Shown here piece by piece: positions 49,005 through 60,932 of a stretch of 64,000 nucleotides of DNA (the first letter of the stretch is position 1; each line of letters starts with the position of its first letter). The notes beneath the pieces were generated by a model. That model worked only from the letters and a program-made list of their open reading frames with translations, ran no database searches and was not told the DNA's origin. The translations under genes and the position numbers were made by a program. The stretch comes from Chelydra serpentina (lineage: Eukaryota > Chordata > Testudines > Chelydridae): assembly GCA_037349315.1 (NCBI GenBank), contig JBAIAC010000007.1:48509001-48573000 (forward strand). Reading direction: 5' to 3'.

Positions 49005-49044
49005 GCATCTGATGAAGTGGGCTGTAGCCCACGAAAGCTTATGC
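49005..49044 (+). ncRNA. hammerhead-ribozyme-like motif in PLE tail (best copy)
   Basis: GCAU (49005-49008) pairs with AUGC (49041-49044) as stem I. CUGAUGA (49009-49015) is followed by one extra A, then a perfect 6-bp stem II, GUGGGC/GCCCAC, with loop UGUA, then GAAA, GCUU. The U-U before AUGC is where the cleavage step U16.1-H17 would fall. AGCU is self-complementary, so stem III would need a dimer. The extra A is not in the standard consensus. Confidence 0.6.
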
Positions 49045-49108
49045 TTAAATAAATGTGTTAGTCTCTAAGGTGCCACAAGTACTCCTGTTCTTTTTACAAA
49101 TTCCTTTT

Positions 49109-49767
49109 GTGGTTCAATTTCTGTTCAGTAGCAATGTCCTTCATGCTTACTCTAGTCAAGATGCTTTCATTAGGAACTTCTCATTTTTCAGAGGCCATAA
49201 AAATTCATTCTTTGCTGAAGTGAATTTGTTTTTGGAGCAGATAATGAATAATAACATGGTCATCTTCAAGCCAGCAATAGATACATAAATAGAAATACAT
49301 AGTGTACCTTTTTATTTATTAGCTTTTTCCATTATGATTAAAAAATGTGTATAGCATTAAAATATTGTGTAGCATCCTCATCTCCCCCTGCTTTTGTCTA
49401 TATGTTGTCTAGTTAGGCCTCTGTCTTGCAAAGAGAACCGTATGGGCAACCCCTGCAGAAACATATGGTTCTTTCTGCAGGGTAAGGGTGATGTAAGCAA
49501 TTTGAGACAGAGAGCTGTTTAATTATACATTTGTGAAATTACTGTATAAGTAATCTTAACAATTTAAAAATGGAAATCTCGCAACGAGGTGCCATGTAGC
49601 CCTTCTTCCTTTAGGTATTTCACAGCAATATTATACATGTAGTCAGAACTTGTATTTATTTATAATTTTATTTTCTGCTCTGTAAAATGTGTTTGCTTCA
49701 GTCTTCTCACCACAAGTGACCTTTTCAAGCCATCCTCCTATTCAATTAAGAGTTGGTGTTATCAACT
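49109..49767. other. nothing recognised
   Basis: No supported feature. Confidence 0.4.
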
Positions 49768-49842
49768 GAGGGTCTGATCCAAAGCCAACATAAATCAATG
49801 GCTTATTTTAGATGACTTAGTGGGCTTTGGATCAGGCCCTCA
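49768..49842. mobile_element. short palindromic MITE, family A
   Basis: GAGGGTCTGATCCAAAGCC is answered by GGGCTTTGGATCAGGCCCTC. The inner parts have drifted. Confidence 0.6.
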
Positions 49843-52800
49843 GAGAACAGAAACAAACTCATATGACCTAGGTGACCAACTCCATAGTATGAATAGCAAA
49901 TTCTGAATGGTGAATGTGCAAAGCAAGTGCTGTGGCAATGCACACACTGGAATGTGTTTGCATAAAACATTCATTGAATAATTTCAATAAACAAAGTCAT
50001 AAAAATCTGTCTGGATAATTTATGAAGAGAAAAAGCACTAAATTTATTAAGTTCTTTACGATAGGTTGTCCGTCTCTAATAAAGATGTAATGGACCGTTA
50101 TGACAACAGAATTAAAGTAGAAAAGACTGAAAAATGTGACTATATATATATATACAGGTTTATGGAAAAATTACTGACAATGCCTCAGAAATAGCATGTG
50201 ATCATATAATTATAGGCTATTTTAATGCATATGTACATATGGACAGAGAAAATTCCATGTGCAACCTTGATGATGGGCTTCCTGACTTTTCAGGGCTTGT
50301 ATTTGCACAAGAACACCCTATTGTTCTAACATCACTTTTATATGGATTATTACAAATTCAACGCCATGTATTGTCACAGCTGGGTGTGTATGTAACATGT
50401 GGTGTTACATGATAGTCAGAAGGTACATGTTTTCAGCTAAATTAAATCCAGGCTCATCATGTATAAAGGCCAATATAATCATAAAAGCAAATGATAATAC
50501 ATTTTAATGTGCAGGACTGTCAAATTCTGGTTGCATTAACAATAAAAACATAACTTGTCACATTAGAAGATCGATGTAGCCAAACAAGTTGTGGTCAGTC
50601 TAATTATTGCCAAGGTACTCAGAGCTTGTGTATGGGCATTATTTTTAATGTTAAATCCACAGAAATAAAATACAAATGCAAACTAGTGGGAAGAAATGCT
50701 ATTCCCTACCATTCTGCAGAGGAAAATTTGGGAACTTGAATGGCAGAGATTTTTTAAAACATTTCCCCCCTGTTTTAACTAGTTTATCCTAGTTCCTTAA
50801 CTCCTCTCACTCTCTTCCATTTTGTGGAGTCTTTGATCAAACACTAACAAACCTTCCAGCATCTCAGACCCCACTCACTTTCATTCCATAGCATGTTGTT
50901 CACTGCTATGTGACATAAGGCTTGGTAATGGATTCAGGATTTTAGTCCTGGACCAATGCTGTAAACTGTGCAGTACAGCATGTCAACCTCTGGGAGACAG
51001 ACACTGACTTAAAGTAATTGATAAATCATTCTTGCTGAGTGGTGATCATTTGAGGCATGCTAGCTACTGTGCTAACACAGAGAGTGTGGAGTTCTGGGAA
51101 CCAGAAAAATGGCTTGGAATTTTATATGTTATCCAAGAACAATATCACTCCGAATAACCAGTGATACAATAAAAATTCTGTAGCTTTATTTGTGTAAAAA
51201 ATATCAATCACCTGTGATTGAAAAATGAATCAGTAAAGTTAACCTAAGCTGTCAAATTTGATTTGTGTAGAGGTAAACAACATTCCAAGAGGATTTAGTG
51301 AGCCTGTGTTTGGCAAAAGGGTATGTCCAGGTTGCAGCATTACATAGATTGAATGTCCAAACATTTAAAAACTCTTTCATCATGAGCCTGAATACAAAAC
51401 TGACAGGCTTCCTTTAGTGACCTTAGAATGTCTGGCTATTTGTTATGGGCTTTCTGTAGTCAGTTTCACCTTCTACCATGCTGGGATTAAACAAACGACA
51501 AGTTGTTGTTTTTTTTATTCTTAGATTAATATTGAACCATTGAGGTGTAAATATGTTGGGACAGATCCTTGGCTGGTGCAAATCATTTGAAACAACGGAA
51601 CTAAGCTGCATTACACTAGCTGAAGAGCTGTGCCATTAATCTGAATAGTACTGTTTCTCACGCCCCTATATTATATCTGGCTAGAATGTATGATCAGTAT
51701 ATCGCAATATCGTCACTATATTGCTCATCCGCCGTCAAACAGGTATTTATTCTAATTTGTAGCAGATTTCCTTTTCTTCTTTCCTTCTCTTCACTTTTAG
51801 TTATTTGAGAACCTAATAAAAACCCAAACACACGTATGAGGAGCAGATTTCCAGAACACTGAAGTCTGACTACATTGTCACATATAGGGGCCACATTTTG
51901 AAAAATGGAGGGCCAAGATCAATTTTCCATCTCTGTTTACACATGTCATTAACATAAGTGTGCATGCAAATTAGGTAACTGAGTGAATGTGAAAGCAGCT
52001 AGCAAGGTGCCTGGCTAAAAGGAAGGAAGGTAATTACATGTGCAAATGGCAGGGTGCAATTGCACACAGAGCTTGAGCCTCCCTTTTAGATGATTTTGCC
52101 TTTTGAGACATTTTGTTCCTCACCCAGGCCACTGTATTTCCTTATGATTTAACCCATGGTTGGGAGAAAAATGAATGGCCACAGGGTCAGTATATTCTTT
52201 CCTTTTATTTACCACATGCACATCGTTCTTACTGTCTTGAGCAAAGATGGATTATGAGCAGGAACAGGAGCAAAGCTTACACATACGTATCCTAGTTCAG
52301 ATCTCAAGCATAACATAGCTCTGTGTTGAATATCTCCAAGCAAACTGCTTCTAATTACTGCTTCCAACTTCTGTGACTGCGTCTCAAACCTATTATACGC
52401 CAGTTGCGTAAGAACAAACATGTGCTTGGCCTTCACAACCTCACGTGGCATTGGCCTTATGGTTCAGGGAGTGGGGCAAGTGGGGCTCCTTCATAAGCTC
52501 CTGGGAGGCAATAATTGCTATAAAAGCCATTTAAAACAATCATGTGTAAAATGCAATTGCCTTTGAGACAACAGGTGGGAAAATGTGGTGACTGATGTCT
52601 AAATGTCCCATTCGGATGTTTTAAGTCATTAAGATCTTCCTATATAGAGAAAGAGAAGGATGGAAAATCATTTATTTCTGTTCATTTTTTCATATCTTTA
52701 GAACAATATTTTAATGTTTTGGTCAATGATATATCTTTATGCTAAATTTAAATTAGTCATTTGTAAGCCTGGCCTAATATATAAAAATAATTTCCCTCTC

Positions 52801-53857
52801 AGAGAATCATGTAATGTTTCATTTGTATTCTAGTCCCTTCTTTCCTTGTTAGTTTGGTTACAAAAGACAGCTGTAACTACTCTCTTTATTAACACCGTAT
52901 GTGCTGAAACTCCAATCCAAACACAAACATATCAAAAGAAATAGTGATCAGAACAGCAGCTTGACTTCTGATGCTAAATGCATCTGGTGGTTTTATAAAG
53001 CAACTACCAAAACTCATTCAAAAGTAACAGATCCCTTCATGGGCCTTATTGGGAATAAATAAGGTTTAAACCCTTCTTGAAAAAGTTTTAATGTACTTTG
53101 ATTAGGAAAAAAAGAGTGGGTACTCTTACAGCATAGAGAACTACATAATTTTAAATGTATGGTCCAAAAATTTTAAAGGGTTTCTAAAATGCACTTAAAA
53201 ATGAGTTCATCCATTGGGGTGCATGAAAAATGTTTAATATTAAAGTGACATATTTCCCCCAGGACTTATTGTTCAGAGTTGTTGTTTTTAAAATACTGCA
53301 TCTCACTTTAGTGTTTATGAAACTGTGAGACTAATAGCATTGGCTACAGCCAGGGATGCTATTATGGGAAAGTGGTTCCCATACATAGTCTAGCACGGTA
53401 TCTAAGTCAGAACTTGCAGAATGCATGCCACTCCAACGCTGGGCCTTTCAGATGGAAAAATGAGAACTAAGAAGAGTCAACAAGACTCTTTTTCAATTGC
53501 AGCATGAGCTAATGGACACGGTACTAGCTTACAAGGCTACTGCGCCGCTTGGTTTGCTTTCTCATTTTTTTTAAAAAAAAGGTTCACCAAAAAATGGAAC
53601 CCAGATTCTCTATTCACTCCAGTGGAACTGTGGTGATTTACACTAGTTGAGGATCTGGCTCATTTTGCAAGATCTGTGGATAAACCCATTGTCACACACA
53701 TTGTTTTGACCTCACTGTCTGAGGCTGCAAACTCAGGAGACTAGGGAATTGGGCAACCACTCACTCTGCTATCATTTCCCTCAGCTTGTGCAATAGTGTG
53801 CATGGATTTTAAACACCCCATGCATAAAATAGCATTGTGTTAAATGCTTAGGTTTGT
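49843..53857. other. about 4 kb with nothing recognised
   Basis: AT-rich DNA with a short (TA)n run at about 50143-50154. No gene or clear repeat family. Small frames at 51423-51611, 51694-51894, 52113-52295 and 52209-52451 have no known domain. Confidence 0.4.
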
Positions 53858-54045
53858 AGATTAATAGAGTTTAAGGCCAGAAGGAACCATTAGATCATTT
53901 AGTCTGACCTGTATAACACAGACCATTAACTTTCACTCAGTTACCCCGGTATTGAGCCCAATCACTTGTGTTTTGATTCAAGCATAACTTGTCTTTGGAA
54001 GTCTGGCTATAGTCAGAAAGGCATCCAATCTTATTTACAAGACAT
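53858..54045 (-). mobile_element. CR1/L3-like 3' tail
   Basis: The plus strand reads TTAAGGCCAGAAGGAACCAT, TAGATCATTTAGTCTGACCT, a CR1-type tail in reverse. It abuts the longer CR1 copy that starts at about 54050. Confidence 0.75.
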
Positions 54046-54049
54046 CAAG

Positions 54050-55590
54050 ACTCATAGACTTTAAGGTCAGAAGGGACCATTATGATCATCTAGTCTGACC
54101 TCCTGCACAATTCAGGCCACAGAATCTCACCCACCCACTCCTGGAATAATCCTCTCACCTATGTCTCAGCTATTGAAGTCCTCAAATCATGGTTTAAAGA
54201 CTTCAAGATGCAGAGAATCCTCCAGCAAGTGACCCGTGACCCATGCTGCAGAGGAAGGCGAAAAACCTCCAGGGCCTCTGCCAATCTACCCTGGAGGAAA
54301 ATTCCTTCCCGACCCCAAATATGGCAATCAGTTGAACCCTGAGCATGTGGGCAAGACTCACCAGCCAGACACCCAGGAAAAAGTTCTCTGTAGTAACTTC
54401 TAACATCCCATCACTGACCATTGGGCCTATTTACCACTGATGGCAATTAATTGACCTTTGACTAAGATCATGTTATCCCATCAAACCATCCCCTCCATAA
54501 ACTTATCTAGCTTAATCTTGAAGCCAGATAGGTCTTTTGCCCCCACTGCTGCCCTTGGAAGGCTGTTCCAGAACTTCACTCCTCTGATGGTTAGAAACCT
54601 TTGTCTAATTTCAAGTCTAAACTTCCTGATGGCCAGTTTATATCCATTTGTTCTTGTGTCCACATTGGTACTGAGCTTAAATAAAGAGATGGAGTGTTCA
54701 CCACTTCCCTTGGCAGTTTGTTCCAATGGCTAATCACTCTGACTGTTCAAATGTGTGCCTTATTTCTACCTAATTTGAATTTGTCTGGCTTTAGTTTCCA
54801 TTCATTGCTCCCTGCTATGACTTTCTCCGCTAGATTAAAGAGCCCTTTAGTACCCAGTATTTTCTCCTCAAGAAGGGACTTATACACTGTAATCAAGTTA
54901 CCTCTCGATCTTCTTTGTGATAAACTAAGCAGATTGAGCTCTTTAAGTATCTCACTATATGGCCTTTTCTCCAGCCCTTGAATCATTTCTGTGGCTCGTT
55001 TTTTGCACCCTGTCTAATTATTCAACATCTCTTTTTAAAATGTGGACACTAAAATTCTGCATAGTATTCCTGTAAATTGTAGGTAGTATTCCACGATGGT
55101 TTCACCAATGTTTATATATACAGTGTTTATATATCTAAGGATCGCATTAGCCCTTTATTTTATTTTCAGTTGCTTATCCACTATGACCCCTAGATCATTT
55201 TCAAAGTCACTGCTTTACAGGATACAGTCCCTCATTCTGTAAGTATGGCCTGCATTCCTTCTTCCTAGATGTATAATTTTGCATTTGGTTGTATTAAAAC
55301 ACATTTTGTTTGAATGGGCCCAGTTTACCAACTGATCCAGATCACTCTATATGACTGCTGTTTTCATCATTATTTACTATGTTGTCACTAGTGTCATTTG
55401 AAAATCTTATCAGCAGTGTTTTTATATTCAAGATCATTATTGAAAATGGTGAATAATGTACCACTCCCTGAGGAATCCCACCAGAAACACCCATATTCAA
55501 TGATTGTCCATTGACAACTACTTTATGAGATCTGTCAGTTAACCACTTCTTAATCCAGTTAACTGCACTATGTATCAGAATGCTGCTGTA
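54050..55590 (-). mobile_element. CR1 LINE, 1.5-kb 3' part
   Basis: The 3' end at about 54050 shows CATAGACTTTAAGGTCAGAA and the TCATCTAGTCTGACCTCCTG phrase. The body continues upstream on the minus strand through the C-terminal half of the reverse transcriptase to a 5' truncation near 55590. Confidence 0.9.
54481..55590 (-). pseudogene. CR1 reverse transcriptase remnant
   Basis: Peptide pieces on the minus strand are VNWIKKWLTDRSHKVVVNGQ, SGGIPQG (near 55485, from SGVPQG), then a decayed FADD motif (FSND), and further down LLSLSQRRSRGNLITVYK, EWKLKPDKFKLG and IRQRFLTIRGVKFWNSLP. They lie in several frames with stops between. Dead copy; the catalytic Asp pair is lost. Confidence 0.85.
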
Positions 55591-56689
55591 GTAACCCACC
55601 TATTGCTGTTCTAAATTTTGTCCCACAAAGCTTGACCCAGTGGGCATTGACACACACAATGTCAGTGGTCTGACATCTGCTCTGTATGTTTGTTGCAGAT
55701 GTGAGATGAGCTGCCTTCTCCCCCCCACCCCCACGCCCTCTCCCCTCACACACATTATCACAAACCAACAAAAATCAGAAGAATGAGTAAATCAAATGCC
55801 ATTTCCCCACCAAACTTGGAATTAAACAAGAGGACCATGGGGTAGATGCTCTGGAATTTAGGTCAGGCAGGCAGTCATGGCAAAAGTATGAATATGAGCG
55901 TAGCTCCCTTCACTATGCTCCTGCTGACATGTGTCATACCATCAGTGACAAAGATCTGGCAGTTAACAGTAAAGAATAGAGGCTGCAGATGATTCATAGG
56001 CATAGTGGTGCCAGTCTGCCTTTGGAGCAACAGATCCACTTACCTGACTGAGATGGTTTCCCCTCCTACCATAGCCATCTCCTGATCTCTGATGTTTATT
56101 TCTACCCCATCCTCATCTAGGCCCTCCTGCTTCTTTTTGCTGTTGCACTTCATGGCACTCCTATTTCCAGAGGAATTAAACATCAGAAAAATCCTAATCC
56201 TCATCTGCACATTCCTCGAGAGCAGCATCAGCCACCTCATCATCTTTGGTGACAATCTGCAACTCAGCCTCTAGCTCTGTGAAGTGTTTTTCTTATTGCT
56301 AGGTCTTCCGTTAAAGTTTAGTAAATGAGATATATATATATTTTTAGCAGCAGCTCTCTAAGGGCTGCAGGCAGAACTGCCTGCTTGGTTGGTGGACTGT
56401 ACTTAGGAAGGTGTGGCCTCTTAATAATGGTGACTCTCTTGGAAAATGTCTTTGTCTTTTGAAACTATATAAGCACATCTCCTGCTTCAGCTCTTGATCC
56501 TCCTCATTTTGTGAAGAAACCCTTTGATACTGCAACAGAACAGAAAACTCCAGTCTTTCTCAGGGGCAGAGCTGCTCTTATAGAATAGTGTAACTCACAC
56601 ACTTCCTGTGTGTGGTGCTCTGTCCCATGTAGTGGCACCAAAACCATTTAGAGAGATATTAATGAGTCTGCTACAGCCTTAGCTAAGGG
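55591..56689. other. unexplained stretch with a weak exon-like signal
   Basis: On the minus strand at about 56270-56040 two overlapping frames give protein-like peptides (LEAELQIVTKDDEVADAAL in one, SGNRSAMKCNSKKKQEGLDE in another), followed by CAG|GTAAGT at about 56042-56034, a consensus splice donor. The first frame has a stop at ADED and the frames do not join, so an exon remnant or coincidence are both possible. A C-rich run lies at 55718-55745. Confidence 0.25.
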
Positions 56690-56775
56690 CCACGTGGTAG
56701 AGGCTCATGCATTTAGCTCCAGAGGGCCCAGGTTCAATCCCACCTGATGACTGGGGTCTGTTGATGTTACAAGTG
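56685..56775 (+). mobile_element. tRNA-like SINE head
   Basis: CACGTGGTAGAGGCTC resembles a tRNA A box and GGTTCAATCCC at 56731-56741 is a consensus B box, about 40 bp apart as in a tRNA. The flanks do not form an acceptor stem that I can see, so this is a tRNA-derived repeat and not a functional tRNA gene. Confidence 0.45.
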
Positions 56776-57349
56776 GGACAGAGCACCACACCCAAGGGGA
56801 GCAGGGGTGGTTACAATAGCAGACCAATAATAAATGTGAGGGTTATTTGGAATTTCAAGTACCAGGGAAACATCAGTAAATAGAGGAAGTTTTAATTTGT
56901 TTCTCCAATTAAAAAACCAAGTGAATTAAACTAAAGCAATAAACTCCAATCACTGAGTTCCCTCAGGTCAAGGAAAGATTAAACAAACCAATGGCCACTC
57001 AGACCTCCATCATTTAACAGAGGCACTATGCAAAGGGAAACTAGGTGGCTGGGCCTAATTCCTTTATTTTCCAAGTACTCTAACAGCAGCTTCTTTCCTG
57101 CAGTTCTGTGAAGATGTAGTGATAAATGGCCCGTGCTTGGAAAATTGATTGTATAAAATTGAGGAAGCAAGTTATATGAAGTCTCTAAAGAACATTTAGG
57201 AGGAAGAGCCTCTGCATTAGAAAGGCAAATCTCTTTGAACATTATGGGAATTTTGTCATTGACTTCAGTGGGAGCAGGGTCCACAGTCTAAGGTTCCAAG
57301 GTGGTTTTTTTTGATGATAGAAAAAATAACTTATTTCAAGTCCTATGCT

Positions 57350-57518
57350 AGTGGTTCTCAACCTTTTCCATACTGCAACCTCCCTGGGATTTCCTTCCAT
57401 CTAGCAGGGACCATGCTTCCATTTGGCAGTGTAAGAAGAACAGGATGGTAACAGCCCCTAACATTTTCTGATACCCTCACCTAAGGTGGTCACAACCCCC
57501 CTGGTTGAGAACCCCTGA
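57350..57518. mobile_element. hAT-type MITE
   Basis: AGTGGTTCTCAACCTTTTCC at the left is the inverse of GGTTGAGAACCCCTG at the right, the terminal sequence of a common vertebrate hAT MITE group. Flanking octamers match only partly. Confidence 0.7.
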
Positions 57519-57973
57519 CTTCTGCAATACCTTTGCAAACAAATCCTCTTGGCTTCTTTTTCATTCTTGACCATTTCATCCAGCAGTGAATGCCTGGCAG
57601 GCTGGTGAAGAAAGTATTGTTTCCACAATATCCTCAAACATATTATTGCTATGAACAACTGTTACCAACAGTTAGCTGGGTTACGTTCTCCTCTTATCAC
57701 TCTGGACCTCACCAGCACCATCACAAGAGGTGTTTAGGCTATTTATATGCAATTGATATTTTCTTTTCTGTTAGAAAAGGGTCACTAGACATTCTGTATC
57801 ATACTGAATTTCCCATATCTCGGTGACACGTAAGAGTGTATGTCTCATAGGGGACATGTGAAAAAAGATCTGGATGACATCCCTAGAGTCAGCTACCTCA
57901 TTAAAACAAGGAACTAAGTGGGGACTACCTGGGATCTTCTATCCAGTTGGGTTATCATTAGTCTCCTGGGGCA

Positions 57974-58155
57974 GGGAGGGATAGCTCAGTGGTTTGAGCA
58001 TTGGCCTGCTAAACCCAGGGTTGTGAGTTCAATCCTTGAAGGGACCATTTAGGGATCTGGGGCACAAATTGGGGATTGGTCCTGCTTTGAGCAGGGGGTT
58101 GGACTAGATGACCTCCTAAGGTCCGTTCCAACCCTGATATTCTATGATTCTATGA
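57974..58155 (+). mobile_element. tRNA-derived SINE with CR1-like tail
   Basis: GGGAGGGATAGCTCAGTGG gives the A box and GTTGTGAGTTCAATCC the B box. The tail GGACTAGATGACCTCCTAAG and ATTCTATGATTCTATGA copies the CR1 3' end with two octamers. Orientation is plus. Close relative of the 28.4-kb copy. Confidence 0.9.
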
Positions 58156-60854
58156 CTGAATGCAGTGTGGGAAGATGGTGCCATCAGGATAGGATGGTGT
58201 GACGTGGCATAGCTGGTGGGTTCCTCTGCTGGCTCCCAGTTCCTTTTACCTCCATCCTTCTATACACCCATCGGTTTCCCCACCTGATGCAGGGAGTGAT
58301 GAACTGTGTGTAGGATCATACCTCTCCCTTACCCTTATATGGGGTGCAGTGCAAGGTGCACAAAGCACTAATCCTTGCAGTGCCACCGTTTACCTTATTT
58401 TTAGATTCTAATCTGGCAACTGAATTTTCCTTCATGTTCCCTTGAAAGAAAGGAGCTTTGCCACCCATCTATTTCAGAAGGGTGTTGCAAATAATCCACA
58501 GGGCACTTCAATTTATTGTTGTAGAAACCAAACCCAAAAAATAGAGGGCATTATTTTTTCATTATCCACATTAACTTGTGTAGAGATCTGTGCTGTCTCT
58601 AAATCAACCACTTGCAGCCCTTTGCACTATGAATTCCCCCCCACACCCAAGTCAGATATAAACCGCATGGTGTGGCATGCATGAAAATGGCCTTTTTAAA
58701 AAAATTCCCAGAAGCTTCAGGAGGTTCTTTGAGAACATGGCTGTTTAAGGTCACAGCACAAGATACTGGGGTTTGGTTTCATTTTAAGTTTTCCAACGTC
58801 GTCTTTTTTTTAAAATTTGAACATGCATACACGAACTTTAAAGGGATTATTTTCAGCATTAGTTCTGCATTTTTCAGCATCATCTCACTTTATGATAATA
58901 TATACTGTCACATAATGTCTAAATGGAATAAATTGCCAGAAACTCAGGTAAAATGCTGCTAAGTGTTATACGAATCCTAAATCATTCAAATTTCCATTTC
59001 CCCCCTAAACAGAAACTTAGAAATATATAATGGTGTTCAAGTTCATTTCAGCTATTTAGAACCATCCATACAGCCCCACTTCTACAGTATTTTGGATTTT
59101 TCTCTGACATTTGAGAAAACTAACCAGATTTTGGATCGATGAATAATCCTGGTTTAAGAGAACCAGCTGGCTAAAGCAGAAAGAAAACAATGCTCTAGTT
59201 TTACATCCATACATCAAGATTCTGTTTCATAGTCTGAGCGTTCAACAGACCATCCCAAAATGCACTGAGATACTCAAATGGAATTTAATGGTTTGGTATA
59301 AGAAAGAAACACAAAGTCAGAGACACTTCTGTAATCTAAACTGGAAAATGCAGTGTGCAATTTGCTAATAGTTTTATTTAGGCAGTTTTTATGACAGTAT
59401 AGATCTCTTAATTTACAGTTAACGTTATCACATAATCTATATGTGCATATACAATGAGTTTAGTGTTTTCAACCTAGTCCCTCATGGACAGTAATCTACA
59501 TCATAAAGACACCATACATAATTTACCTAAATTGGCAGTCGCTCCTTAAAAGAGTCTTGCTTAGAATTGACCTACAGCAACCCCATAGCTGAATTGCCTT
59601 CATCCAATCCCTACTGCCTCTCTTTAAACGTGTGGTCTGTCCTGACCGAAGCTGAGATCAATGGCAGGGCAGTGTAAAGTGCTGTTACTAATGTGTCCAC
59701 TTGCTCTTTCTCTGGTTTGAGGATGAATAAACAGACGTCCATATTAACAGTCCCTGATAATACCCTGAACACTGCACGTGTTTAAAAATGTTTTTCTCTT
59801 ATTATTTATATCCATGAATGCTTGTTCAGTGACTTTTAGCTGTAAAGCACTACATGAGTGCTAAGTACTGTAGCTGTATAGGCACTACAATATTACTAAT
59901 AATGATAGAGCGCTTTGGGTGCTTTGTAATAAGTAGAACATGCCAAAGAACAGAACCTGTGCCATTAAAACTTACAGTCCCCGTGCTACCTTCCAGTAGG
60001 GAAGTCCTTGCATGGGGAAAAGTCAACTGAAGTCTCTGCATCTTTAAAGGCACTGATATCTTGAGCCTATTTTACCTGTGTGAGGGATTGGCATCGTGGG
60101 GTGTAACCTCCTAAGCCACATTGTCATGTGAGTGGAACTGAAGAGAGGGGATCAGGTTTCAAGAGAAAACTAGATTAGGCAGAGACTCAGGAATGCAGGA
60201 ATGGGACAAGCTGCAGAGCCTCAGCATGTAACACTGGCCTCTCAGCTTGTTTAATAAAGCTCTGTTTAACATAGCTCTGCCTGCTTGTCATATCACCTAC
60301 TGCTAGTAATGAAACACACATGGAGCCCCAGAACCTGCAGGTAAATCAGGATTTATATCAGTGGATCACAGGGCCTCCACAAGGAGGGCCTGCCCTACCA
60401 TGCTGCTCTGCAGACCTCTCCCAGCTGGTAGCACATCTATCAAAGGGAGCCATGCTGTCATTTAGATGTTCTTCTCCTCATAGTTGCATAGGAGAGGAAT
60501 TGAGGCAACACTGAAGAACTTAATACTGTTTTTAGCAACATCAGCTTCTGCATAGATTTCTGATGAAGAATCCCAAAGCAAACCTGCATCTGATCTCCAA
60601 CTCCACCCCTGAAAGTCAACAGAGCACCAAACACATGAAATAGTTGGCATCGTACTTATTGTAAATGGCATGCCATGCTGGCTTAGTTCCCACCAATTCC
60701 CAAAAGAACTTGTTCTCTCCTGAGTCATATCACAAAGGAAACCAAGAACGCTTAAAGACAGATTTTGATGCTAAATTTAATTTGTCTGTTTAGGATTCTA
60801 TGCTGCCTTGGCAGTTACCAGTTTTTATAGGAGATAGGTTCATTTGAGTTTTTA
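58156..60854. other. about 2.7 kb with nothing firm
   Basis: No supported gene. TTTAATAAAGCTCTGTTTAA at 60250-60269 looks like an LTR polyadenylation region, but I cannot find LTR borders. Confidence 0.35.
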
Positions 60855-60932
60855 GGGTGAAATCTCGGCTCCATTGATTAGTCAGTGCAAAACTCCCTGT
60901 CATTGAAGTCAGTGGGTCCAGGATTTCACTCT
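60855..60932. mobile_element. short palindromic MITE, family B
   Basis: GGGTGAAATCTCGGCTCCATT is answered by AGTGGGTCCAGGATTTCACTC, with CATTGAAGTCAGTGG inside. Same design as 44.03 kb. Confidence 0.55.

Larger units (their letters stand above)
48240..49095 (+). mobile_element. 5'-truncated Penelope-like element
   Basis: Exact 13-bp duplications acaaattcctttt flank it at 48227-48239 and 49096-49108. It contains the linker and GIY-YIG part of the PLE and a complete tail, but no reverse transcriptase. Confidence 0.9.

Noticed and set aside
56731..56741. Functional tRNA gene
   Set aside because: A and B boxes are present, but I could not form an acceptor stem or anticodon arm, so it is a tRNA-derived repeat.
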